Positions 45,101-52,664 of a stretch of DNA of 52,895 nucleotides are shown one piece after another (position 1 is the first letter of the stretch; every line of letters begins with the position of its first letter). The stretch comes from Chthoniobacteraceae bacterium (GTDB lineage: Bacteria > Verrucomicrobiota > Verrucomicrobiia > Chthoniobacterales > Chthoniobacteraceae), in the NCBI GenBank assembly GCA_947449735.1, contig CANFTB010000034.1:1-52895 (forward strand), in the 5' to 3' direction. The notes beneath the pieces were generated by a model. It was not told where the DNA came from. It saw only the letters and a program-made list of their open reading frames with translations, and made no database searches. Both the position numbers and the translations under genes were made by a program.

Positions 45101-46300
45101 ATGTTTCAGAAAGTCCTTGTTATAGACGATTCCCCAGCGACCGCAGAGCTGGCGGAGAAGGTGCTTGCCCAGCAGTATCCCGGTGCAGCAGTGGACGTAC
45201 TGTATGCCCAAAAGGGGATGGATGCTTTCGAGCGCCTGCTTGTTGCCCTGCCCGAGCTGATCCTCCTCTCCGACACGCTTCCCGACCTCACTGCAGAAGC
45301 CGTCTGCCTCCGGCTGCTAAGTGACCCGGCGACATCTGGAATCCCGGTGTATTTGATGAATCAAACCGGCCTCGCGGACTCAATGGAGGACAGGTTTTCG
45401 AACGTGCGCAAAGTTGTGACACGCCCCGCAAGTCGGGAGGAGATTGTCGACATGCTGGCGCGGTTGGTTGCGACTCCGAAGTCCGATCAGAGTGGAGCTG
45501 ACTCGGACAAACACGATCCGGCTCGATCCGCCTTCCGCGGACACACGGGATTTTTCCAGATTCAGGCCGCTTTGCAAATGGCCCACGGGGACCGGCTGAC
45601 AGGCATCCTGCGTTTCTTTGTGAACCGCGCTCCCATCGAACTCTATGTCAGCAAGGGGCGGTTTGTTTTCGCTTCCACCCGCAACTACGCTTTGTACTGC
45701 CGCGAGTCGTCCGCAATTTTGGATCAGGCCCAGTTAGGTCAGGTGATGGAGGCCCAGCTCGGGCAGGCGGTGTCCGGTTGCCCTCTCTTCCTGTACCTTG
45801 GCCTGAAGGGTCTGCTGCCTCAGGAGGAGGTGGTTCCGCTCATACGTGAGCACGGCCAAAGACTATTTTCCGCGTTGTGGACGGCGGGACGCGTGGCTTT
45901 CGAGTTTGAAAGAATGGATGCGCTGCCCGAATTCGCAGCGAAGTTCCCGGCGTCTGGAGATGATGCAGACAACTGGGTATTGGTATCGCTGCGGCACATA
46001 CGGATGGAACAGCTTCCCCTCGCCTTGCGCATCGGTCCCAATGGATCGCCGGTTTATACACGCAGGGGGACTGAGCTGGTGCAGCGGTTGCGACTGACCG
46101 AACGCGAAGCCCGGTTCGCAGCAGGGGTGAACGGAGCCGAGTCGTTGCTTTCACTCGCGAAACGAACTGGCGTGGATTTGGCAGAGGCTCAGGCGATGGT
46201 TTTCCGATTCACCACGCTTGGAGTGATGGACTATTGGAGCGGCATGGGACTTCCGGGAGCCGCCCTGCCTCAGCCGGCCAGGCGCCGGTCGCTCGTATGA
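45101..46300 (+). CDS. Degenerate receiver domain with PATAN (DUF4388) domain
   Basis: Residues 1 to about 122 have the response-regulator fold (KVLVIDDSPATAELAEKVL). The phosphoacceptor site reads LILLSDTLPD, so Ser57 stands where Asp should be and Asp58 is shifted by one. The conserved Thr/Ser is Asn87 and the conserved Lys is Arg108. The acidic pair D9-D10 remains. After a polar linker, a PATAN/DUF4388 domain follows (TGFFQIQAALQMAHGDRLTGIL, ELYVSKGRFVFAS), then a helical C-terminus resembling a winged helix. ATG at 45086 would add five residues. No kinase is adjacent. Function is unknown; family members are signalling adaptors. Confidence 0.82.
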   Translation: MFQKVLVIDDSPATAELAEKVLAQQYPGAAVDVLYAQKGMDAFERLLVALPELILLSDTLPDLTAEAVCLRLLSDPATSGIPVYLMNQTGLADSMEDRFSNVRKVVTRPASREEIVDMLARLVATPKSDQSGADSDKHDPARSAFRGHTGFFQIQAALQMAHGDRLTGILRFFVNRAPIELYVSKGRFVFASTRNYALYCRESSAILDQAQLGQVMEAQLGQAVSGCPLFLYLGLKGLLPQEEVVPLIREHGQRLFSALWTAGRVAFEFERMDALPEFAAKFPASGDDADNWVLVSLRHIRMEQLPLALRIGPNGSPVYTRRGTELVQRLRLTEREARFAAGVNGAESLLSLAKRTGVDLAEAQAMVFRFTTLGVMDYWSGMGLPGAALPQPARRRSLV

Positions 46301-46308
46301 TTTATCGA

Positions 46309-46334
46309 AGCGCTCAAACGCTTGTTTGAGCGCT
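46309..46334. terminator. Perfect hairpin after the receiver-PATAN gene
   Basis: AGCGCTCAAAC and GTTTGAGCGCT (11 bp) enclose a GCTT loop, 9 bases past the stop. No T-run follows, so it may end transcription weakly or stabilise the mRNA. Confidence 0.5.
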
Positions 46335-46365
46335 CTGCGCGGTTATCGTAATTCAAAATCATTAC

Positions 46366-46704
46366 ATGGCGAAAATTCCTTTTAAAACTGAGCCCACTTT
46401 CGAGTCCGCGCTGGAGCGTCTGGAGCAGATTGTCGAGGAGATGGAGGGGGACCGGCTTCCTCTTGAGGAGTTACTTGGCAGGTACGAAGAAGGAACCAGT
46501 CTGGTCAAGGTTTGCCAGCAGCGGTTGAGCGCGGCGGAGAAGAGGATCGAACTTATCAGCCGCAATGCCTCGGGGGAGGCCGTCTTGGAGGAGTTTGACC
46601 CATCCTCCTCAAATCCGACTCCTGAGGCCGCTCCGTTACCGACGCCTGCTGCCCGCAGTGGAGGAGTGCGCAAGCAGCCGCCTGACGAAGTAAGTTTGTT
46701 CTAG
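46366..46704 (+). CDS. xseB: Exodeoxyribonuclease VII small subunit
   Basis: The small partner of XseA in exonuclease VII. The core FESALERLEQIVEEMEGDRLPLEELLGRYEEGTSLVKVCQQRLSAAEKRIE is diagnostic. The last 40 residues are a Pro/Ser-rich extension ending VSLF. It precedes dxs by 80 bp; xseB next to isoprenoid genes is a common bacterial arrangement. xseA is not in the window. Confidence 0.95.
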   Translation: MAKIPFKTEPTFESALERLEQIVEEMEGDRLPLEELLGRYEEGTSLVKVCQQRLSAAEKRIELISRNASGEAVLEEFDPSSSNPTPEAAPLPTPAARSGGVRKQPPDEVSLF

Positions 46705-46784
46705 GATGGTGCGCCTTCCTCGTATAGCAACCCGATCCCTCTTGTCGCCGCGCATACTCGCTGATCCCACACCGGAATTTTCAA

Positions 46785-48737
46785 ATGGCCATTAAATTTC
46801 TGCCCTCCATCAAAGGTCCCGCTGATGTCAAAAAACTGGGGGAGAAAGAGCTGCCGCAGCTAGCCCAAGAGGTCCGTGACGAGTTGATTCGGATCCTTTC
46901 CGAGGACAATCCGACTTCCGTGGGCGGGCATTTGGGGCCGAATTTGGGCGTCGTGGAGTTGTCCATCGCCATGCACCGCGTGTTCTCCACTCCCAAGGAC
47001 AAGTTTGTCTTTGACGTGTCGCACCAGGGGTATGTGCACAAAATGCTCACTGGCAGGTTTGACCGTTTCGAAACGATTCGCCAGCACGAGGGGCTGAACG
47101 GATTTTTGCTGAGGACGGAGAGCGAGCATGACTGCTATGGCGCCGGCCACGCCGGGACCGCGCTTTCCGCCGCGTTGGGCATGGCTGTAGGCCGGGACTT
47201 GCGGGAGGGAGACGAGCACGTCGTGTGTGTCGCCGGTGACGCAGCTTTCACCTGTGGAGTCAGCTACGAGGCGCTGAACAACATTGCGGAGCAGACCAAA
47301 CGGCTCATCGTGGTTCTTAACGACAATGAATGGTCGATCGCCAAAAATGTCGGCGCCATCGCGACGTACCTGAACAAAATCGCCACTAACCCGGCGTACG
47401 CGCATCTGCACGAGAAGGCTTCGAATTTCGTAAAGATGATCGGCGGGCAGTCGGCCCTTGATTTCGCCCACCGTGTCGAGGCGGGCGTGAAGAACCTTCT
47501 GCTTCCAAGCGTGATATTCGAAGAGTTCGGTCTTCGCTATTACGGCCCCATTGACGGGCATGACATTCCCCTTCTTGTGCAGACGTTTGAGTTTCTCAAA
47601 ACTCAGAATGAACCGGTGATTCTGCACATTCTCACTCAAAAGGGGCGGGGATATGCTCCTGCGCTTGAAAAGCCGGACAAGTTTCACGGGCTGGGCAAGT
47701 TTGAGCCCAAAACAGGAGCCACAAAACCGACCCCGACGGCCACCTATTCGGAACTGCTTGGCCGGACGCTTGCGAAGTTCGCCGATCAAAACAACCGGCT
47801 CGTGGCTATCACTGCCGCTATGCCTAGCGGCACCGGCCTCGCTGCATTCGCTGCGGCGCATCCCAAACGCTACTTCGACGTGGGTATTGCGGAGGAGCAT
47901 GCCGCGTTGTTTGCCTGCGGCCTTGCGACGCAGGGCTTCAAGCCGTTTCTTGCGATTTACTCGACCTTCATGCAGCGAGCCTACGACATGATCGTTCATG
48001 ATATCGCGTTGCAGAAGCTTAACGTCGCGTTGTGCATGGATCGCGGAGGTCTTTCCGGCGACGACGGCCCTACGCACCACGGACTTTTCGACATCGGCTA
48101 CCTGCGGCACGTTCCCAACCTCGTTTTTTGCACGCCCCGCGACGAGGCCGAGTTTGCGGACATGCTTTGGACGATGAACCACTACAACGGCCCCATTGCC
48201 ATTCGTTACCCCCGCGGAGTGGGAACCGGTGCCAAACCTGCCGAGCAGCCCCGGTTGTTGGATGTGGGCAAGTCCGAGGTAATCAAGCACGGGAGTTCCC
48301 AGCCGGTTCGGGTGGCTCTTTTCGGGTTGGGCAATCTTTGCGCGCTAGCCGAGGCCGCGGCGCTGCTTCTGGAGGAGAAGGGTATCTCAACAGCTGTGGT
48401 CAATCCTCGCTGGATCAAGCCTTTGGACACGGGGACCCTCGAGTTCTATGCGCGCAGCGCCGAGGTCGTGTGCACCTTTGAAGATCATGTCGTCACCAAC
48501 GGCTACGGCAGTTCGGTGATGGAGCACTTGTCGGAGGAGTCCATCCACGTGCCGGTGGTTCGCATCGGCTGGCCGGACGAGTTTGTAGAGCATGGTTCAG
48601 TGGATCTGCTGCGCGCAAAGCACGGCGTGACCGCTGAGGCGGCGGTGGAGCGCATTCTTGCTCTGCTGGAGGCGGCGACTTCGACGTCGGCGAAGGCGGG
48701 GCCTTCGGGTTCTGCAAAACCCGTTGCGCTGGGTTGA
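46785..48737 (+). CDS. dxs: 1-deoxy-D-xylulose-5-phosphate synthase
   Basis: A TPP-dependent enzyme making the first metabolite of the MEP pathway from pyruvate and glyceraldehyde 3-phosphate. SVGGHLGPNLGVVELSIAMH, the TPP-site GDAAFTCGVSYEALNN, and the transketolase domain (FDVGIAEEHAALFACGLA, DRGGLSGDDGPTHHG) are clear. The 650 residues include an Ala/Ser-rich tail. ispD, ispF and ispA are 17-32 kb away in the same window; ispC, ispE, ispG and ispH are not seen. Confidence 0.97.
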   Translation: MAIKFLPSIKGPADVKKLGEKELPQLAQEVRDELIRILSEDNPTSVGGHLGPNLGVVELSIAMHRVFSTPKDKFVFDVSHQGYVHKMLTGRFDRFETIRQHEGLNGFLLRTESEHDCYGAGHAGTALSAALGMAVGRDLREGDEHVVCVAGDAAFTCGVSYEALNNIAEQTKRLIVVLNDNEWSIAKNVGAIATYLNKIATNPAYAHLHEKASNFVKMIGGQSALDFAHRVEAGVKNLLLPSVIFEEFGLRYYGPIDGHDIPLLVQTFEFLKTQNEPVILHILTQKGRGYAPALEKPDKFHGLGKFEPKTGATKPTPTATYSELLGRTLAKFADQNNRLVAITAAMPSGTGLAAFAAAHPKRYFDVGIAEEHAALFACGLATQGFKPFLAIYSTFMQRAYDMIVHDIALQKLNVALCMDRGGLSGDDGPTHHGLFDIGYLRHVPNLVFCTPRDEAEFADMLWTMNHYNGPIAIRYPRGVGTGAKPAEQPRLLDVGKSEVIKHGSSQPVRVALFGLGNLCALAEAAALLLEEKGISTAVVNPRWIKPLDTGTLEFYARSAEVVCTFEDHVVTNGYGSSVMEHLSEESIHVPVVRIGWPDEFVEHGSVDLLRAKHGVTAEAAVERILALLEAATSTSAKAGPSGSAKPVALG

Positions 48738-48782
48738 TTCAATACTGCTTTGCAGATTTGTTCTGGGTTTTAAAAGGGCGCT

Positions 48783-49781
48783 GTGAAAAAGCCTGTGATA
48801 GAGGTCTGCGGACTGACCAAAGTTTTCCGCACGTACAAGAAACAACCCGGGCTGGCCGGAGCCGTGCGGGGCCTGTTCCGGCGCGAGTACTCCGAGATGC
48901 GCGCGGTGGACTGTGTCACCTTCAACATCGCGGAAGGCGAGTTTGTGGGTTTTCTTGGACCCAATGGTGCGGGCAAGACGACGGTTCTAAAAATGCTGTC
49001 TGGACTCGTTCAGCCCTCAGGAGGCGAGGCCAGAGTGCTGGGGTACACGCCTTGGGAAAGGCGCGATGCGATGAAGCGTCAGTTTGCGCTGTTGATGGGG
49101 CAGAAGAACGCTCTGTGGTGGGACCTTCCTGCGCGCGAAAGTCTCGAGCTTCACAGGGTGATCTACGGCATCGAACGCCCGCGCTTTGCTAGTGTTGTGG
49201 AAGAGCTTACATCGTTGCTTGATGTGGAGGACAAGCTGGATGTGATGGTGCGCGAGCTCTCCCTTGGTGAACGGATGAAGATGGAGCTAATCACCGCGCT
49301 TTTGCATTCGCCTCGCGTGCTTTTTTTGGACGAGCCCACGATCGGCTTGGATGTCACCTCGCAAAAGAAGGTGCGTGAGTTTTTGAAGCGTCACAACCGC
49401 AGTTCCGAGGTCACCATTGTTTTGACCAGTCATTACATGGGCGACATTGAAGAGCTATGCCAGCGGGTGGTGATCATCGACCACGGGAAGCTTTTTTTCG
49501 ACGGTCCGCTTTCGTCCATCGTCGACCGGTTTTCCTCGCACAAAGTCCTGCACCTTAGTTTTTCCAGGGAGACCGAGGGCCGGTTTGAGGAAATGGGCGA
49601 GGTGTTGGAACAGTCGCCGCTGAGCGTCCGGTTGCGTGTATTGCGAAGCCGCGTCGCTGACGTCTGCAGGGAGGCTCTTGCGACGTGGCCCGTGAGCGAT
49701 TTGGCGGTCACAGAACCCTCGGTGGAGGAGGTGATCCGGCAGTTGTTTGACACGGTGCATCCCGGCGGGCAGGTGGCCTGA
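48783..49781 (+). CDS. ABC-2 type transporter ATP-binding protein
   Basis: 332 residues of the YKK...LF.RE type ABC ATPase (IEVCGLTKVFRTYKKQPG). Walker A is GPNGAGKTTVLKML, signature LSLGERMKME, Walker B VLFLDEPTIGLD and switch His in LTSHYMGDIEEL; a C-terminal regulatory domain follows. Relatives usually sit beside two ABC-2 permease genes, but the next gene here is rpoZ. Start GTG at 48783. Confidence 0.9.
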   Translation: MKKPVIEVCGLTKVFRTYKKQPGLAGAVRGLFRREYSEMRAVDCVTFNIAEGEFVGFLGPNGAGKTTVLKMLSGLVQPSGGEARVLGYTPWERRDAMKRQFALLMGQKNALWWDLPARESLELHRVIYGIERPRFASVVEELTSLLDVEDKLDVMVRELSLGERMKMELITALLHSPRVLFLDEPTIGLDVTSQKKVREFLKRHNRSSEVTIVLTSHYMGDIEELCQRVVIIDHGKLFFDGPLSSIVDRFSSHKVLHLSFSRETEGRFEEMGEVLEQSPLSVRLRVLRSRVADVCREALATWPVSDLAVTEPSVEEVIRQLFDTVHPGGQVA

Positions 49782-49837
49782 GGGTTGCAGCAGACGGACT
49801 CACGCTGAATGAGCGGTGATTCGTTGCTGGGGAGGGT

Positions 49838-49866
49838 TTGACATTGTTGATGCCAGCCTCTAGGGT
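49838..49866 (+). promoter_or_regulatory. Candidate promoter of rpoZ
   Basis: Perfect TTGACA (49838-49843), 17 bp, TAGGGT (49861-49866). Closely resembles the tuf promoter (TTGACA and TAGGTT). The leader to rpoZ would be about 48 bases. Confidence 0.55.
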
Positions 49867-49920
49867 GCACGACCCTCTCGGTTTCTGAAAGTTCGAGGAG
49901 GTTTTCTCTATTTCAAGCAT

Positions 49921-50139
49921 ATGACCAGCCATTTGATCGAAGAAGCCCTCAAGAAGGTTCCCTCCCAGCAGGCGCTGGTGAACATTGTGAGCAAGCGCGT
50001 GCGCCAGCTGAACCAAGGGGAGCGTCCTCTTGTGGATGCCGGATTCCGGGCGGGTTATGCGGACATTGCCCTTCAGGAAATCATCGAAGGCAAACTGACC
50101 TTGGTGTATCCCGCGGCCTCGCCCGTGGTTGAAGACTAG
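49921..50139 (+). CDS. rpoZ: RNA polymerase omega subunit
   Basis: A small assembly subunit of RNA polymerase, 72 residues. The start LIEEALKKVPSQQALVNIVSKRVRQLNQGERPLV and the ADIALQEIIEGKLTLV helix are the omega pattern as seen in Verrucomicrobiota, where the usual ALEEIAEGKI is varied. The assignment relies on this pattern and size. Confidence 0.85.
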   Translation: MTSHLIEEALKKVPSQQALVNIVSKRVRQLNQGERPLVDAGFRAGYADIALQEIIEGKLTLVYPAASPVVED

Positions 50140-50218
50140 GCCGGATTTAAGTTGGAGCGCGGCGGGACGGCGCATGTCTTTTGACGTGTGATGTGCGCTT
50201 ACAGGGGAGTGAAGCGGC

Positions 50219-50683
50219 ATGAGTGTCGAAATTTCAGCCAATAGAAAAGGCCTCCGGGATTTTCATATTCTGGAGCGTTTTGAGGCAGGACTGGAACTCA
50301 AGGGGACGGAGGTAAAGAGCATCCGCGCCGGGCATGCGAACTTGCAGGGTGCGTTTGCCCGCGTGGAGAACATGCAGGTTTACCTGTATGAAATGGACAT
50401 CAGGGCGTACGAAAAGGCCAGCCACACCCAGCACGAGCCCAAGAGCCGCCGCCGGCTTCTTTTGCACAAGCAGCAGATAGTAAAGCTTTTCGAGCAAACC
50501 CATATCAAAGGTAACTCTCTGGTGGCCCTGCGTTTGTACTGGAAGGGGCACCGGGTAAAGGTGGAGTTGGGGGTTGGGTCGGGCAAGGACAAGGCAGACC
50601 AGCGGGCGTCTTTGAAGGAGCGCGCGGAAAAGCGTGAAGTGGACCGCGAGGTTTCACGCTTCAATCGGGGAAGGCGTGACTGA
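50219..50683 (+). CDS. smpB: SsrA-binding protein
   Basis: Brings tmRNA to stalled ribosomes. The OB-fold core reads SANRKGLRDFHILERFEAGLELKGTEVKSIRAGHANLQGAF, with the basic tail ADQRASLKERAEKREVDREVSRFNRGRRD. Full length at 154 residues. GGGAG nine bases before the ATG is an acceptable Shine-Dalgarno sequence. No tmRNA gene is visible nearby; a tRNA-Ala follows. Confidence 0.97.
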   Translation: MSVEISANRKGLRDFHILERFEAGLELKGTEVKSIRAGHANLQGAFARVENMQVYLYEMDIRAYEKASHTQHEPKSRRRLLLHKQQIVKLFEQTHIKGNSLVALRLYWKGHRVKVELGVGSGKDKADQRASLKERAEKREVDREVSRFNRGRRD

Positions 50684-50754
50684 CCCGGTCTTTTTTGGAG
50701 AAATAAATTGCAACAGGGGGTCGGTTTGGACGACAGTCTCCAGCCCGCAGGAAA

Positions 50755-50827
50755 GGGGTCTTAGCTCAGTTGGTAGAGCGCCTCAATGGCATTGAGGAGG
50801 TCAGGGGTTCGAATCCCCTAGGCTCCA
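50755..50827 (+). tRNA. tRNA-Ala (GGC anticodon), CCA not encoded
   Basis: Acceptor GGGGTCT pairs with AGGCTCC, including the G3:T70 pair that identifies alanine tRNAs; D-arm GCTCAGTTGGTAGAGC; anticodon stem CCTCA/TGAGG with loop ATGGCAT giving GGC; T-arm AGGGGTTCGAATCCCCT; discriminator A. The sequence then runs CTT, so CCA must be added after transcription, unlike the two other tRNAs here. Confidence 0.96.
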
Positions 50828-51226
50828 CTTTCCTTCCGCTTCCAAAAGCCACCCCGAAATTCTTCTTGGGGAACTCCTTTCAGCATCTGAAAGACAGCAT
50901 CGAAACCAAATCGACTCGCCGGTTCACGAGGCCCCCCCAATAAATGGTGCGTGGGTTCTGCACGTCCGCGAGAACCAGCACGCAGTCCTCGGGACTAGTC
51001 GAGTCGGCCGCATTGCACGTCATCAAACCACGTCTGCATGATAGCCGCACTTGAGCGGCCGTATTCGTAACAACACGGGTCTCCTGCTTTGAAAGGATTG
51101 CACGTTCCCTGCGCCGCTTTCAGCGGGATGTTGCGATTCGGAGAGAGGACCGGCCGCACTGATGAGGTTGGTTGCGCTCGCGGCTGGAGCGCTCGAGAGA
51201 GAAACCAAAAAAGAAAACGGATCGTC
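50828..51226. other. 399-bp region with a possible broken minus-strand gene
   Basis: No intact gene. On the minus strand two protein-like pieces in different frames lie end to end: CNPFKAGDPCCYEYGRSSAA then a stop, and after a +1 shift EDCVLVLADVQNPRTIYWGG ending at 50880. Composition and spacing suggest a frameshifted remnant of one Cys-containing protein. I cannot name it. Confidence 0.3.
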
Positions 51227-51610
51227 ATGGGCAACGCAGAAAAGGAAAACTTGGCCTCTGTTGTGTCTGCCAAGCCAGCGTTGGAGCACCTCCACTCGGG
51301 ATCTGAGAAGCGGGAACTGGGCGTGGTTCTGGAGCGAATCCGCGAACTTCTGCAGGAATTGTTGAAAACACACCCCCAGTCGACCGTGGAAGAGATGTTG
51401 GACCACCAGCTTTCAAAAATTCAGCAGGAGAGCGAGCGTCTGGGCGAGGGTGTGGCTCAGTATGAGGCGGAGTATCGGCAAGCCTCCCACGAGTTGTCAC
51501 AAGAGAGGCAAAAGTATCTGGGCTTTGCCGACGTGGTGAAGGGGCTCATCCAGTGGGTCGAAACTCCGGAGGAGCGCGTTCAACGGAATGCGTCTGTGAA
51601 GGTGGATTGA
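51227..51610 (+). CDS. Hypothetical coiled-coil protein
   Basis: 127 residues, not recognised. The centre and C-terminal half are highly charged and helical (LGVVLERIRELLQELLKTHPQ, EEMLDHQLSKIQQESERLG, EYRQASHELSQERQKY), which suggests a coiled coil. The ATG at 51227 is preceded by an A-rich stretch (AAAAAAGAAAACGG). It lies in a gene-poor, partly decayed area after tRNA-Ala, so its being expressed is unproved. Confidence 0.5.
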   Translation: MGNAEKENLASVVSAKPALEHLHSGSEKRELGVVLERIRELLQELLKTHPQSTVEEMLDHQLSKIQQESERLGEGVAQYEAEYRQASHELSQERQKYLGFADVVKGLIQWVETPEERVQRNASVKVD

Positions 51611-51996
51611 CCTGGGTGCCTTGCGGCGGCAAAAGAGAGGGTGATTATGGCGTTGCCCGAGGTGGGTGCGATGATGCTTTCCCGGACCGATGCGTCCCTA
51701 ATGTGCGGGTGCTTCGACGATGCATGGGCAGATCTGGTCGTGACGCGGACACCTTCCTGCTGAGGCTGGAGAGTTTGATGGAGGGGCGTCCGACGGTTTG
51801 CGTGGTGGATTCCAAAATGGGCATGTGGGGTGGGAGGTTGAGGGTTCGAGTTTTAGGGGCGTAGGGTTTCGAGGTTGGAGGGAGTGCGGTGCTTGAAGTT
51901 TCGGGAGCGAGTGGGTTCTAAGACAAAGTTTGGGGAGTGTTGTGTTGTAGGTTGATGGTTGGTTCAGATGGTTTGTTCAGGGGGGGAATGTGACGT
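51611..51996. other. 386-bp region without a supported gene
   Basis: G/T-rich on the plus strand with short open stretches in several frames, none recognisable. It borders the broken transposase at 51997. I see no clear terminal inverted repeat. Confidence 0.5.
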
Positions 51997-52640
51997 CTAG
52001 CTGCAGGCGGCGACGGCTCGCTGGCGGTAGTTTTCAAAATTTCTGAAGCCCTAGGCCCCCCTTTGAATGAGCTCCATCTTTTGATGGAAGCCCTCCGTAA
52101 TGCGGTTGTTTTTGGCGAACCGCCACATGGCGGCGATTTCACCCCTCCAACTGTGGAGTGTCTTTGCGGGGGTTTGCATCGGAGCATGCCTCTCTGCCCG
52201 GTACTTTCTGATGTGTGAAAGCAGTCTGTGGATCAGCCGTTTGGCCCGTGCCGCCGTCTGCTACTTTTCATTGAGCAGGCGTGGGAACTCGTGCATCTCC
52301 GCGTGTACAGCTCTGAGCGCCAAGTGGTTCTTGAAATCTTTTTCGAGACGCTCGCTTTTAGAATGCGTGAGCCGTTTACCCCCTTGCGTAGCAGTCCTCC
52401 AATGCCCCTACGCAGGAATGCAGCCGGTGCCCAGATTTCGGGCAAGCTGGATAAAGTGATGCGCCGCCACGCGCACCACATGAAAGCGGCCCCCCCTGGA
52501 TAGCGTTTGGAAAGTGACGCTGTACCAAGCTGAGGAAGGCCGAACACAGGTCGATACAAACTATTTTTACCTTCTCTCGGCCGTAGAGCCTGAAAAGAAA
52601 GCCCTCTATTCGCTCGTTGATCCACTTTAGCAGTTCTCGC
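51997..52640 (-). pseudogene. ISL3-family transposase remnant
   Basis: Read on the minus strand the pieces are REKVKIVCIDLCSAFLSLVQ, FHVVRVAAHHFIQLARNL, KNHLALRAVHAEMHEFPRL, IAAMWRFAKNNRITEGFHQK and GFRNFENYRQR, in the order and style of an ISL3 transposase. The first catalytic Asp region (VCID) and the FHVVR segment are in different frames, in-frame TAG codons break NEK*QTA and RGA*GFRN, and the N-terminal zinc-finger part is missing. The element is therefore inactive. The final TAG is at 51997-51999; the upstream limit is approximate. Confidence 0.8.
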
Positions 52641-52664
52641 GCGCGCTATTGTCGCGGGGCGTGA

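Noticed and set aside
46860..48290. Long minus-strand open frame (476 codons)
   Set aside because: It lies entirely antisense to dxs, whose domains are unmistakable; no family resemblance and high-GC third-position bias explains the open frame.
50755..50827. tRNA-Ala as the attachment site of an integrative element
   Set aside because: I looked for a second copy of the tRNA 3' end downstream and for an integrase and saw neither within the window, so only the weaker statement of a decayed region is kept.
51553..51864. Small plus-strand ORF (103 codons)
   Set aside because: Overlaps the end of the coiled-coil ORF in another frame, is Gly/Arg/Val-rich and matches nothing I recognise.
51997..52640. 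Active insertion sequence
   Set aside because: The transposase has at least two in-frame stops and frame changes, lacks its N-terminal part, and no terminal inverted repeats are visible.
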